Shown: positions 36,189 to 44,592 of the stretch, in pieces
Position numbering within the stretch: position 1 is the stretch's first letter
Layout: the number at the start of each line of letters is the position of its first letter
Source of the DNA: Acidobacteriota bacterium
GTDB lineage: Bacteria > Acidobacteriota > Terriglobia > Acidiferrales > UBA7541
Length of the DNA: 49,158 nt
Direction of reading: 5' to 3'
Assembly: GCA_003166795.1 (NCBI GenBank)
Contig: PMUS01000062.1
Location: forward strand, 34,973-84,130
Position numbers and translations under genes: made by a program
Notes under the pieces: model-generated
Told to the model about the DNA's origin: nothing
What the model saw: the letters and a program-made list of their open reading frames with translations, nothing else
Databases searched by the model: none

Positions 36189-37880
36189 TTATGCGGCCAT
36201 CGCCTCCTTATTCGCCTGCAGGATAAAGTCCGGCTCCGGCCTGAAGACGAACTCGGGGTATCCGAGCTGGCCCATTTCCGGAAGATCCAGACCTGCTACT
36301 TCTGTCTCGATTGAAACCCGTTGGCCAACGAAGATTTCAACAACGAGGTTAATGAGGAAGCTGAGCGTGAACACAAACCCGATCAGCGTGGAAATGCCGA
36401 CGAGTTGTGCGGCAAGCTGGGTGGCATCACCGTAGAACAAACCGGTGACCGAACCCGTCACGCCGTTCCATGAACCGCCGTAGTTGCTGGTTCCATCAGC
36501 TAGCAGACCGACGGAAAGTACGCCCCATAGGCCGCACGTTCCGTGAACGGAGATTGCGCCGACCGGATCGTCAACCTTCATTACGCTTTCGATGAAGGCA
36601 CAGCTGAGGCAGACCAAGACGCCTGCGACAAGGCCGATGATGCAGGCACCGACCGAGCTGACGAAGCCGCTGGGCGCCGTGATCGCGACCAAGCCGGCCA
36701 GCAGACCGTTGCCGCACATCGAAGCGTCAACCTTGCCGTTCTTCATCCACATGAAGAGCAAAGCGCCAAATGTGCCGGTGCAGCCAGCCAGCATGGTATC
36801 CACGGCGATGGTCCCGATCCGCAGGTTACCTGCTGCGGATGCGCCCAGCGTGCTGCCGGGGTTGAACCCGAACCAGCCGAATGCGAGGATGAAGCAGCCG
36901 ATCAGCACGGCCGAAATGTCGTGGCCGATGATCGGGTTGCTCGAGCCGTCGCGGTTGAACTTTCCAATCCGCGGGCCGATGATGAAAGTCACGGCAAGCG
37001 CCGTAATGCCTCCGACCGCGTGCACTACGCCGGAGCCGGCGAAGTCGCAGTAACCCTTGCCCAACTGGTTATTGGTGCCCAGCTGCGAAAGCCAGCCGCC
37101 GCCCCAAGCCCAGTTGCCATACAACGGGTAGGTAATGGCGCCCATGATCGACGAAGAGACGCAAAACGCCAGGAATTTCCAGCGTTCCGCGCAGGCTCCG
37201 GTGACGATCGTGAGGGCGGTGTCCATGAACACCATTTCAAACAGGAAAATCACCATGACGCCGACGTCATAGGTGTGCCCGGAGAGGAAGAACCCGGCAG
37301 CGCCGAAAAGACCCCAGGTCTTCCCGAAAAGCGACATGGTGTGTTCGCCCGTGAGGGAATTGAGGCCACCCAGGTTCCCGTTGCCGGCCGCGCCGCCCAT
37401 TTGAACCGCAAAGCCCATGATCCAATAGGAGAACAACCCGCACGCGTACACCATGAAGTTCATCATGTACGTGTGGTTTGCGTTCTTTACACGGCAAAGG
37501 CCCGATTCGACCATCGCAAATCCTGCCTGCATGAACATGACGAGGAATCCCGTAACCAGTGTCCAGATAAAGTTGGCCGCGATTTTATTCTGGCCCACCT
37601 GGTTAGCCACATCGGGCAGTGTCACGCCCTTTGTGGAGTCGGCGGCTGGTACATCATTGATGGTTCCGGTGATGGTGCCGCCCGGATCGCCCTTGGCCAA
37701 ATCTGCAGTCGTAGGTGCTTTGGCTGCCGCAGCCGCAAGCTGGGCGTCGGCGGCCGAAGGAGGAGGCGCAGCCGCGGCAGCAGAGGCCGCAGCGGGTGCC
37801 TGCGCGTGGACTACTACGCCGACCGCCAAGCCGATTGCGAGAATACAAAGTAGGAGACTACTAGCTCTGGTTAAGTTCAT
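36189..37880 (-). CDS. amt: Ammonium transporter (Amt)
   Basis: A 563-aa ammonium channel. It has an exported N-terminus (about 1-26), then an unusually long Ala/Pro-rich periplasmic stretch (about 27-95) before 11 membrane helices. Amt signatures are AMVESGLCRVKNANHTYMMN, DFAGSGVVHAVGG with the first pore His, and SVHGTCGLWG with the second. ATG 37880 follows GGAG; an upstream start at 37934 adds 18 polar residues before the signal and is rejected. No glnK is adjacent, although it normally accompanies amt. Confidence 0.93.
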   Translation of the reverse strand: MNLTRASSLLLCILAIGLAVGVVVHAQAPAAASAAAAAPPPSAADAQLAAAAAKAPTTADLAKGDPGGTITGTINDVPAADSTKGVTLPDVANQVGQNKIAANFIWTLVTGFLVMFMQAGFAMVESGLCRVKNANHTYMMNFMVYACGLFSYWIMGFAVQMGGAAGNGNLGGLNSLTGEHTMSLFGKTWGLFGAAGFFLSGHTYDVGVMVIFLFEMVFMDTALTIVTGACAERWKFLAFCVSSSIMGAITYPLYGNWAWGGGWLSQLGTNNQLGKGYCDFAGSGVVHAVGGITALAVTFIIGPRIGKFNRDGSSNPIIGHDISAVLIGCFILAFGWFGFNPGSTLGASAAGNLRIGTIAVDTMLAGCTGTFGALLFMWMKNGKVDASMCGNGLLAGLVAITAPSGFVSSVGACIIGLVAGVLVCLSCAFIESVMKVDDPVGAISVHGTCGLWGVLSVGLLADGTSNYGGSWNGVTGSVTGLFYGDATQLAAQLVGISTLIGFVFTLSFLINLVVEIFVGQRVSIETEVAGLDLPEMGQLGYPEFVFRPEPDFILQANKEAMAA

Positions 37881-37921
37881 CGTATGGGCTCCATGATTGT
37901 TTGAATGTTGGCTGCCACCAT

Positions 37922-38311
37922 CTAGCTTTTCCAAACCGCGTTCTTGTTAAAGGCTGCTGGCAAAATGACGATGATCCCGAAAAGGCTTACCCCGATCCCT
38001 ACTAGCGCCAGGACGATGCGCCCGCCGACACTCGGAGTGAGGTGCATCCCGAACAGCGTGATACCCCATCCCAACAACGAGCAGGCGGCTCCGGCTAACT
38101 TCATCGCCGCCGGATTCGACTTCAACGCTGTTTTCCCCTCGAGCGGCTTAATTCCCAGCATGCCGAATAGACTTCCGATCAAGCCTATTGCACCTACAAC
38201 CAGTAGCAGCTTCCCCGTTCCGCTGGAGTACTCGTAAAATCCAGCGCAGAGGACCGTCGAAGCCACCAGAAATAGCCCGTAATAACTTCCTTGCGCCCTA
38301 TTTGCTGCCAT
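37922..38311 (-). CDS. Small four-helix membrane protein, unknown
   Basis: A 129-aa protein with about four hydrophobic segments (GLFLVASTVLCAGFYEY, LLLVVGAIGLIGSLFGML, CSLLGWGITLFGM and IVLALVGIGVSLFGIIVIL). I do not recognise a family. AGGAGGTG lies five bases before ATG 38311, which decides the start over GTG 38317. It precedes amt by 41 bases on the same strand and is probably co-transcribed. Confidence 0.75.
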   Translation of the reverse strand: MAANRAQGSYYGLFLVASTVLCAGFYEYSSGTGKLLLVVGAIGLIGSLFGMLGIKPLEGKTALKSNPAAMKLAGAACSLLGWGITLFGMHLTPSVGGRIVLALVGIGVSLFGIIVILPAAFNKNAVWKS

Positions 38312-38338
38312 AAACACCTCCTCCTCGACCCGTGAAGG

Positions 38339-38815
38339 TCATGCGCTAACCTTGAATTGCACGCCGCCGTCCTCCATTGCGAGCGGCTCCAACACCCCGT
38401 CGTCCATCTGGAAGTGAAAGCCGCACAGCTTGGCTTTCATGACGGGGGAAGTAACCCGGGGCACGGATGGCATTTCCCGCGTAACCGTGCCGTTGATGAT
38501 TAAAACGGGAGGCTCGCGAGCCTCCTGTCGAAAAGTTCGAAAATCGGCGCTCTGAACCTCTGGGAGCGCCGCGAACAGCATCTCGCGCAAAGCCACGGCA
38601 TCCTGCAGCGCCTGCAGCGAAGCGTCGCGATCCCGAACGTGACGCGGCAGCGTACCCGCCCACACATCCTGAGGACGCGCCAGCCAGTCGCATTGCGCAA
38701 TATCGCCTCGCAATTCCAGGCGCAGCAGCCGGATGGGCGCCCGGGAGAGCTCGCCGAACCGCATCCGAGCTCGAATCCTGCGGACGAATTCTCCGACTTC
38801 CCACAAATCCTTCAT
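38339..38815 (-). CDS. Hypothetical protein, translationally coupled
   Basis: A 158-aa soluble protein without recognised domains (start MKDLWEVGEFVRRIRARM; end LAMEDGGVQFKVSA). The ATG at 38815 overlaps the stop of the preceding small membrane protein as ATGA, which supports this start; the frame is open further upstream, but that part lies over the neighbouring gene. Mid-protein LRLELRGDIAQCDWLARPQDVW suggests an alpha/beta fold. It may be a cytosolic partner of the membrane protein encoded upstream. Confidence 0.65.
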   Translation of the reverse strand: MKDLWEVGEFVRRIRARMRFGELSRAPIRLLRLELRGDIAQCDWLARPQDVWAGTLPRHVRDRDASLQALQDAVALREMLFAALPEVQSADFRTFRQEAREPPVLIINGTVTREMPSVPRVTSPVMKAKLCGFHFQMDDGVLEPLAMEDGGVQFKVSA

Positions 38816-39117
38816 CCACGGGCCTCTGCCCTGGCCGTGGCCCGCGTCGGAATCGCGAGAAACAGCACAAACATCAGCGCCACCGTGATCTCGAGAACCA
38901 ACGGCATGCCCTTCTGCATCCGTATCACCAGAACAAACGCCACCATCGAGAACCACTGCCATCGCGAGCGGCGCAGCCTTTCGATGCGTCCCGGAAGGCG
39001 CAGCAAATCGCCGAAGTGCAGCTTGCCATCCTGCGCGGCGGGTACCGATGTGCGCATGCACGCCACGGCAAAAAACCCTCCAAGAATCAATTCCACCAAC
39101 ATCGCCTGCTGATTCAT
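38812..39117 (-). CDS. Small membrane protein, unknown
   Basis: A 101-aa protein with about three hydrophobic stretches (MLVELILGGFFAVACM, WFSMVAFVLVI and LVLEITVALMFVLFLAI) and a basic loop between the first two. AAGGAGG seven bases before ATG 39117 is a strong ribosome site. It is the first gene of the minus-strand run towards amt and overlaps the next gene by four bases. No family recognised. Confidence 0.7.
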   Translation of the reverse strand: MNQQAMLVELILGGFFAVACMRTSVPAAQDGKLHFGDLLRLPGRIERLRRSRWQWFSMVAFVLVIRMQKGMPLVLEITVALMFVLFLAIPTRATARAEARG

Positions 39118-39500
39118 CGAAGATCCTCCTTCATAGGACTCGCCCGCACGGTGCCATTGAACAGCCCGCGCTCACGAGAGAGGAAAACACCCGCCCGCTC
39201 GCAGTTAACTTTCTGGCCCAATAAGAAATGCGATGTGCTTACGGAACGGACACGACGGTGTGTCCTGCGAAACTCAGACCAAGCAGAGACTCGCTGTGGG
39301 CTTCCCACTCGACGTGGAAAGGAAAGCTCGAAGGACCTGCACGGCCACTTCCAATTAGGGGCGGAGTTTGCGAGAGCTCTGACTTAATGTCCAACTCAAA
39401 TTATTGATGGCGGTTATCGGATTTGCGGATTCGATGCTTGCGACCGCTCGCCTCGATGTGCATCATAAGAATTCATTCGGCTACCTAAGGAGGCTCCACA
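39118..39500. other. 383-base intergenic region between divergent genes
   Basis: This gap separates the small membrane protein (minus) and the DUF302 gene (plus), so it must hold both promoters. A weak sigma-70-like pair, TTGCGA (39438-39443) and CATCAT (39461-39466) with 17-base spacing, precedes the DUF302 gene. No repeat, RNA gene or convincing ORF is seen in the rest. Confidence 0.4.
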
Positions 39501-40094
39501 ATGGAAATGCCATCTGCCTGCTTTGCGGTGCTCTTTACGTTCATGGCCGTCGGTTTCACCGCGATTCCAAGTTCAGGCGCCGACGACGCTCCTCCCGTGC
39601 GTTCGGTGACCGTAAGCTCAACGACTCACGTCAATTTCAAGTCGTCGAAATCATTCGATGTTGTGACTGCGGCCATCGAAAAACAGCTGGGGAAATTCGA
39701 TGCGCCGGTCTTTGGTGCGACGATGAAGGATGTGTCAAACCCTGCCGAAGTGGAAGCAAAGATTCACGCCATGGAAGGAACGAGCGGCTTCATGCTTTTT
39801 GCCGTGCGCGATCACGGACAGCTGCTGTCATTAAAAGGAAGGAAGGCGTTTGACCGGCAATATGAAATCGGGAACCCTCTGATCGCTGTCGAAATGACAC
39901 AGTCGGATCTTCGCGCGGGAGAATACGCGCCGCTGAGAATTTGCGTTTACGTGGGCGAGGACCAGCTGACGCACGTTGACTACGATCTTCCGTCCACTGT
40001 TTTTGGCAGGTTCAAGTCAGCCCAAGTGGACAAGGTTGCCAAGGATCTGGATCGAAAACTGGAAGCATTGATCACAAACGCCTTGAAGGATTGA
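39501..40094 (+). CDS. Exported DUF302 protein
   Basis: A 197-aa protein with a signal peptide (about 1-26) and a DUF302 domain (about 50-175), recognised by KSFDVVTAAIEKQL, a central MLFAVRDHGQLLSL and the paired VEMTQSDLRAGEYAPLRICV. DUF302 function is not established; the fold may bind a small ligand. AAGGAGG lies eight bases before the ATG. It is followed by the MaoC-like gene after 23 bases. Confidence 0.8.
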   Translation: MEMPSACFAVLFTFMAVGFTAIPSSGADDAPPVRSVTVSSTTHVNFKSSKSFDVVTAAIEKQLGKFDAPVFGATMKDVSNPAEVEAKIHAMEGTSGFMLFAVRDHGQLLSLKGRKAFDRQYEIGNPLIAVEMTQSDLRAGEYAPLRICVYVGEDQLTHVDYDLPSTVFGRFKSAQVDKVAKDLDRKLEALITNALKD

Positions 40095-40117
40095 GCCCGG
40101 CACGAGGAGGAGTGAAG

Positions 40118-40588
40118 ATGAATCCGGCACCCGAGCCAACGAAAGCGTTATATCTGGACGACCTGTCCGTCGGCCAGCGATTCACGACGGGTTCGTATCG
40201 CATGGATGAGGGGCACCTCAAGGCATTCGCCGCGGAATTCGATCCGCAACCGTTTCATCTGGACGAAGCTGCCGCGCAGAACAGCATTTTTCGCGGGCTC
40301 GCAGCCAGTGGATGGCACACGGCGGCCGCAACCATGCGTCTTATCGTGGACGGCGAACTCCGGCTCGCAGCCGGAACGATCGGCCTGGGAGGTGAGATCG
40401 CGTGGCCAAGACCCACGCGGCCCGGCGATACGCTACACGTGGAAAGCGAAATCCTTGAGATCGTGCCGTCGCGCTCCAAACCGAATCAGGGAATCGTCAA
40501 GGTTCGAAACGCGACGCTAAATCAAAACGGCGAGGAAGTTCAGGTATTCACCGCGAAACTTATCGTTTTCAAGCGCCCACCCAGTTGA
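40118..40588 (+). CDS. MaoC-like hot-dog dehydratase/hydratase
   Basis: A 156-aa hot-dog-fold protein that hydrates enoyl-CoA or a related acyl substrate. The hydratase-2 motif is AAEFDPQPFHLDEAAA with the catalytic dyad Asp42 and His47, followed by FRGLAASGWHTAA. ATG 40118 has GAGGAGG upstream; the frame is open to 40091, but those nine residues lack support. It is convergent with the MFS gene, leaving seven bases. Confidence 0.85.
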   Translation: MNPAPEPTKALYLDDLSVGQRFTTGSYRMDEGHLKAFAAEFDPQPFHLDEAAAQNSIFRGLAASGWHTAAATMRLIVDGELRLAAGTIGLGGEIAWPRPTRPGDTLHVESEILEIVPSRSKPNQGIVKVRNATLNQNGEEVQVFTAKLIVFKRPPS

Positions 40589-40595
40589 AGGCGCA

Positions 40596-41978
40596 TCACT
40601 TTCGCCAGAACGCTTCGATTTCCTCGAGCGTGCGCCCTTTCGTTTCCGGAACAAGATAGTAAGAGAAGAGCCACGCCCCGATGGCGCACAATCCATAGAG
40701 CCAGAAAGTCCGAGTGGCCCCAATCTCCTGCAACAGCGTCAGAAACGTCAGGCTAACCAGAAGATTCGAACCCCAATTGAAGGTTGCGGCGACGCCCTCG
40801 GTGGAGCTGCGGACCTTCAGGGGGTAGATCTCCGCAATCAAAAGCCAAAAGATGGGTCCCAGGCTGATCGCGAACGATGCGACATAAAGCATGATGCTAA
40901 TCACGGCAATCCACGAAAGCGCGCCGGTGGGGCTCGCGGAGTGAAACGCCCATCCAAGCACGCCCAGCGTTACGACCATCCCGGCAATGCCGGTCAGCAA
41001 AAGCGGCCGGCGGCCAATTCGGTCAATGAGCCACATCGAAACGATCGTCATCAACACGTTAACGATGCCGATGCCGGCGGTGGTGAGAATAGCGCCGGAA
41101 GCGGAAGAAATGCCGGCTGACTGGACAATCATCGGTGCGTAGTAGATGACGGTGTTGATGCCGGTGACCTGCTGAAAGACCGCGAGGCCGATGCCGACAA
41201 TCAGGGCCGGCCGAAGGCGCGCGCTGAGCAGGTCCCGCCAGTTGCCGTGCTCCTGCGCCTGATCCAGGCTGCGCTGGATCTCCTGGAGTTCCGCATCTAC
41301 ATCGCTTGTGTCCCGGATGCGTGAAAGTATGGCGCGGGCAGCATCGAGACGTCCGCGTTTGGCGAGCCAGCGCGGCGACTCCGGCAGGAAAAACATTCCC
41401 AACGCGAATATGGCGGCGGGCACGACGGCCAGACCGAACATCCAGCGCCAGCCCTGGACGCTCGCGAACGCATAGTCCACGATGTAAGCGAGCAGAATTC
41501 CCAGCGTAATCGCCAATTGGAAGAGCGAAACGGTCCAGCCTCGTGCATCCGCGGGAGAAACTTCGGAGATATACACGGGGACCGTGCTGGAAGACAAACC
41601 GATCCCGAAGCCAACGATGATCCGGCCGACAATCAATATCGTGGGCGATGTGGCTGCAGCGCAAAGGACGGCACCAGCGGCAAAAATGAGCGCGGTGAAA
41701 ATTAGCAAGGTTCGCCGGCCAAAGATGTCCGCCAGCCGCCCTCCCAGCAGCGCCCCCGCGGCAGCTCCGGCCAGCACGCCGCTAACGATGACTTCGAGCG
41801 CGAAAACAGAAAGCGAGAAATCATTCTTGAAGAAGAGTTCCGCGCCGGAAATGACGCCCGTGTCGTATCCGAAGAGCAGGCCGCCCAAACCCGCGAACGC
41901 AGCGGCGAGATAAACAAATCGGCGATTCTGGGGACGGATGGGAGCCGAGCCTTTCTGCGGCGGCGCTTCTGCGCTCAT
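40596..41978 (-). CDS. Sugar:proton symporter, MFS sugar porter family
   Basis: A 460-aa inner-membrane permease with 12 hydrophobic segments. Sugar porter signatures are GYDTGVISGAELFF (helix 1), GRRTLLIF after helix 2, IPVYISEVSPADARG-like (here VPVYISEVSPADARG), PESPRWLAKRGR between helices 6 and 7, and PETKGRTLEEIE at the C-terminus. It resembles XylE, GalP and AraE types. The adjacent exported glycosidases suggest uptake of released sugars such as xylose or glucose, which is an inference. Confidence 0.92.
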   Translation of the reverse strand: MSAEAPPQKGSAPIRPQNRRFVYLAAAFAGLGGLLFGYDTGVISGAELFFKNDFSLSVFALEVIVSGVLAGAAAGALLGGRLADIFGRRTLLIFTALIFAAGAVLCAAATSPTILIVGRIIVGFGIGLSSSTVPVYISEVSPADARGWTVSLFQLAITLGILLAYIVDYAFASVQGWRWMFGLAVVPAAIFALGMFFLPESPRWLAKRGRLDAARAILSRIRDTSDVDAELQEIQRSLDQAQEHGNWRDLLSARLRPALIVGIGLAVFQQVTGINTVIYYAPMIVQSAGISSASGAILTTAGIGIVNVLMTIVSMWLIDRIGRRPLLLTGIAGMVVTLGVLGWAFHSASPTGALSWIAVISIMLYVASFAISLGPIFWLLIAEIYPLKVRSSTEGVAATFNWGSNLLVSLTFLTLLQEIGATRTFWLYGLCAIGAWLFSYYLVPETKGRTLEEIEAFWRK

Positions 41979-42067
41979 GGCGTGAAGGTCCCCTTTGAAT
42001 CGCGGCGTTGGTTAATCATGGGCGCCTCTCCAGCAATCAGTTTCCGGATCGGCCAGGGGCGCCCTAT

Positions 42068-43072
42068 CTAGCGGAATCTATATCCTTCTTTGAGTTCGCA
42101 GCGATAGCTCTTTGTTTGAGCCTTCTCAACTTTGACGTTGCAAGAGGCCCAGCTGAGATTCGGGGCCGGGCCCAGCGGAAAAACAATATTCGTTCCGCTC
42201 AGCTCCGCTTCCAGACTTGGCCCCTCCGCCGCAGCCGGCAAACTGAAGTTCAGCGCGCGGCCAAAAATTACGGGATAGGATTCCCGTACGATATCGCTGA
42301 TCTCCTGCCGGAACACTTCCGCCTGAAACAAGAACGTGGTTGTGTCGGACCAATCCAGAACCGACACGGCGATGTTGCGTCCCCCGTGGGAAAACTCGTC
42401 GGATTCAATCTTCGTGAACGGGCACGGACCCGCGATGCAGGACACGCGCGCATTTCCGAAGACGTTTCCTTGCCCGGCATCGAGAGACGCCGAACCGATC
42501 GCGGCCTTCCATTTGTTGTCCGGTGAACAGGCGGAGTGATGATCGCAGGGAACATTCCCGGTATTCACAGCCTGGAATGTCGTTACTCCAGCTCCAACGT
42601 TCACCGACGCAGTCGTCTCGATCGAATACCTGACGAAAACATTGGAAATCGCGACTTGGGGACGTCCCGGCTGGTCGCCGGCGTCTGGATGGAGCGGCGT
42701 CATGCGCACAACGTATAGCTTGTCTCCCACGATTACCGGCAGGTCAACCGGCTGGAAATCCGGATGACGAAATTGGAGAACGATTGGTCGGCCTCGTTTG
42801 ATGCCGCGACGCAGGGTCAGCCTGAAAAAGCCGGAAAAGTCCGATTTCGTATCCGCGGGAGCTAGATTGTTCGTCACTCCCACTTCGACATCCGTGATGG
42901 GCGATTGTTTGCGTGTTTCGGATTCCTCCTGGATGATCGCGCCCTTGAGGGAAATCGGTTTACGGGCGTAGTACAGGGCGACCGCGGCAAGGGCGATGCC
43001 GAGGACCGCGCCGAAAACTAGAAACGCAGCGATCCGACCACGAACCCTCCCGTTGCCGCCGGCGAGTTTCAT
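42068..43072 (-). CDS. Membrane-anchored protein with carboxypeptidase-regulatory-like domain
   Basis: A 334-aa protein with one N-terminal membrane helix (about 14-36, AAFLVFGAVLGIALAAVALYY) and the rest outside. Residues about 42-125 look like a carboxypeptidase regulatory-like beta sandwich (SPITDVEVGVTNN, then SDFSGFFRLTLRR). The remainder, with four or more cysteines (NVPCDHHSACSPDN, VSCIAGPCPF), is not recognised. The start has only a weak ribosome site. It diverges from the glucanase-like gene. Confidence 0.7.
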   Translation of the reverse strand: MKLAGGNGRVRGRIAAFLVFGAVLGIALAAVALYYARKPISLKGAIIQEESETRKQSPITDVEVGVTNNLAPADTKSDFSGFFRLTLRRGIKRGRPIVLQFRHPDFQPVDLPVIVGDKLYVVRMTPLHPDAGDQPGRPQVAISNVFVRYSIETTASVNVGAGVTTFQAVNTGNVPCDHHSACSPDNKWKAAIGSASLDAGQGNVFGNARVSCIAGPCPFTKIESDEFSHGGRNIAVSVLDWSDTTTFLFQAEVFRQEISDIVRESYPVIFGRALNFSLPAAAEGPSLEAELSGTNIVFPLGPAPNLSWASCNVKVEKAQTKSYRCELKEGYRFR

Positions 43073-43176
43073 CCCACCGGCAATCTTAGCAAACGGCGGG
43101 AAAGGTAGTACAAGAGTGTGCTATGCCCTCGAGGATGGGCTACACCGGCATCTCCATAGTCCCTATAATTCATGGT

Positions 43177-44553
43177 ATGAGGGATGGACGAGCAGGATGG
43201 GGCAGACTCTCGCGCCGCGAACTCTTGAGGCTAGGGGTTCGGGCCGGTGCGCTCGCTCCTCTGGCCACTTCCATCATTCTGCCCTCCGCGTGGGCCCTGG
43301 GCGTGCAGAAGCCTCGGCCCGCCGCGGCTCCCACAGCCTCGCCTTTCTATCAAGTTGACGAGGTTCTTCTTGAAGCGATGGAGAAAGCCAATTTCCGGTA
43401 TTTCTGGGAACAAGCCAATCCGTACACTGGAATCGTTCGGGACCGCTGCAACGCGACGTCGCCCGATAAGAGCGACCTGGGGAGCATCGCCGCGACGGGA
43501 TTTGGACTCACGGCGCTCTGCATCGGCGATGAGCGCGGGTACCTGGGGCACGCCGCTGCCCGTGAACGCGTGCTCAACGCCATGCGTTTTCTGTGGAAAA
43601 TGCCCAATCATCGGGGATTTTTTTATCACTGGGCCAACGTGAACACGGGCGAGAGACTCTGGGATTCGGAAGTTTCCTCTGTTGATACGGCGATTCTGCT
43701 TTGCGGAGTGCTTACGTGCCGCCAGCACTTCCAGCATTCCGAGATCAGCGACCTGGCGTATGAAATCTTCAACCGCGTGGATTGGACGTGGCTTTCCGAA
43801 GACACGCGCATCCTTCCTCACGGATGGACGCCGGAAAGCGGCTTCCTGCAGTTCCGCTGGGACAACTACAGCGAAATGATGATGATGTATCTGTTGGGAT
43901 TGGGATCTTCCTCTCATCCCTTGCCGGCGGAAACCTGGACCGCCTGGAAAAGAGTTACTTTCGAATACGACGACATCCGGTACATAGGCTCTTTTGCGCC
44001 TCTCTTCGTCCACCAATATTCACAAGCATGGTTTGATTTTCGCGGCAAACGCGACCAGTACACCGACTATTTCCAGAATTCGATCACCGCGACGGAAGTC
44101 CACCGCCGTTTCTGCATGGATTTGAACTCGCAGTTTTCTGATTACAGCGAAAACCTGTGGGGCATCACCGCTTCGGATTCTGCAAGGGGCTACGTCGTAT
44201 GGGGGGGGCCGCCGGCCACGGGACCCATTGATGGCACCGTGGTTCCTTGCGCGGCCGCGGGTTCGCTGCCGTTTCTTCCGCAACCGGCCGTGCGCGTGCT
44301 GGAAACGATGAAGAATCGCTACGGGCAGCGTGCCTGGACGCAATACGGTTTCGTTGATGCGTTTAATCCGCTGACGAACTGGTACGACAGCGACGTGGTC
44401 GGTATCGACACTGGAATTTCCATGGTCATGGCGGAAAATGCCCGGACGGGATATGTGTGGAATACATTCATGAGAAATCCGGAAGCAGTGCGCGGAATGG
44501 AACGCGCCGGATTCAAGAAATACACCCCATCAAAGCCGACAGCGACTGACTAG
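43177..44553 (+). CDS. Exported glucoamylase-like protein (GH144-type beta-1,2-glucanase family)
   Basis: A 458-aa exported enzyme with a twin-arginine signal (RLSRRELLRLG, about 10-22). The alpha/alpha barrel matches the glucoamylase-like family that includes GH144 endo-beta-1,2-glucanases: ANFRYFWEQANP, GSIAATGFGLTALCIG, GFFYHWANVNTGERLWDSEVSS, and NPLTNWYDSDVVGIDTG. ATG 43177 is preferred because the signal begins there; earlier ATGs at 43123 and 43135 add non-signal residues. A TATAAT at 43164-43169 sits just upstream. Substrate is inferred from family. Confidence 0.83.
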   Translation: MRDGRAGWGRLSRRELLRLGVRAGALAPLATSIILPSAWALGVQKPRPAAAPTASPFYQVDEVLLEAMEKANFRYFWEQANPYTGIVRDRCNATSPDKSDLGSIAATGFGLTALCIGDERGYLGHAAARERVLNAMRFLWKMPNHRGFFYHWANVNTGERLWDSEVSSVDTAILLCGVLTCRQHFQHSEISDLAYEIFNRVDWTWLSEDTRILPHGWTPESGFLQFRWDNYSEMMMMYLLGLGSSSHPLPAETWTAWKRVTFEYDDIRYIGSFAPLFVHQYSQAWFDFRGKRDQYTDYFQNSITATEVHRRFCMDLNSQFSDYSENLWGITASDSARGYVVWGGPPATGPIDGTVVPCAAAGSLPFLPQPAVRVLETMKNRYGQRAWTQYGFVDAFNPLTNWYDSDVVGIDTGISMVMAENARTGYVWNTFMRNPEAVRGMERAGFKKYTPSKPTATD

Positions 44554-44592
44554 CACTACCGCCGGCTGACACCTGCGCGACGGACCGGACCA

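Noticed and set aside
36543-37853. Long open frame antisense to amt (and similar ones antisense to the carboxylase genes)
   Set aside because: These have low-complexity, Arg/Asp/His-rich products without domains and arise from high-GC codon bias opposite well-supported genes.
39114-39308. Short minus-strand frame in the 383-base intergenic region
   Set aside because: No ribosome site or recognisable product, and it covers the expected promoter region of the membrane protein gene.
43164-43169. TATAAT as a promoter for a leaderless glucanase-like mRNA
   Set aside because: No -35-like hexamer is found 16-18 bases upstream and no extended -10, so the match may be chance.
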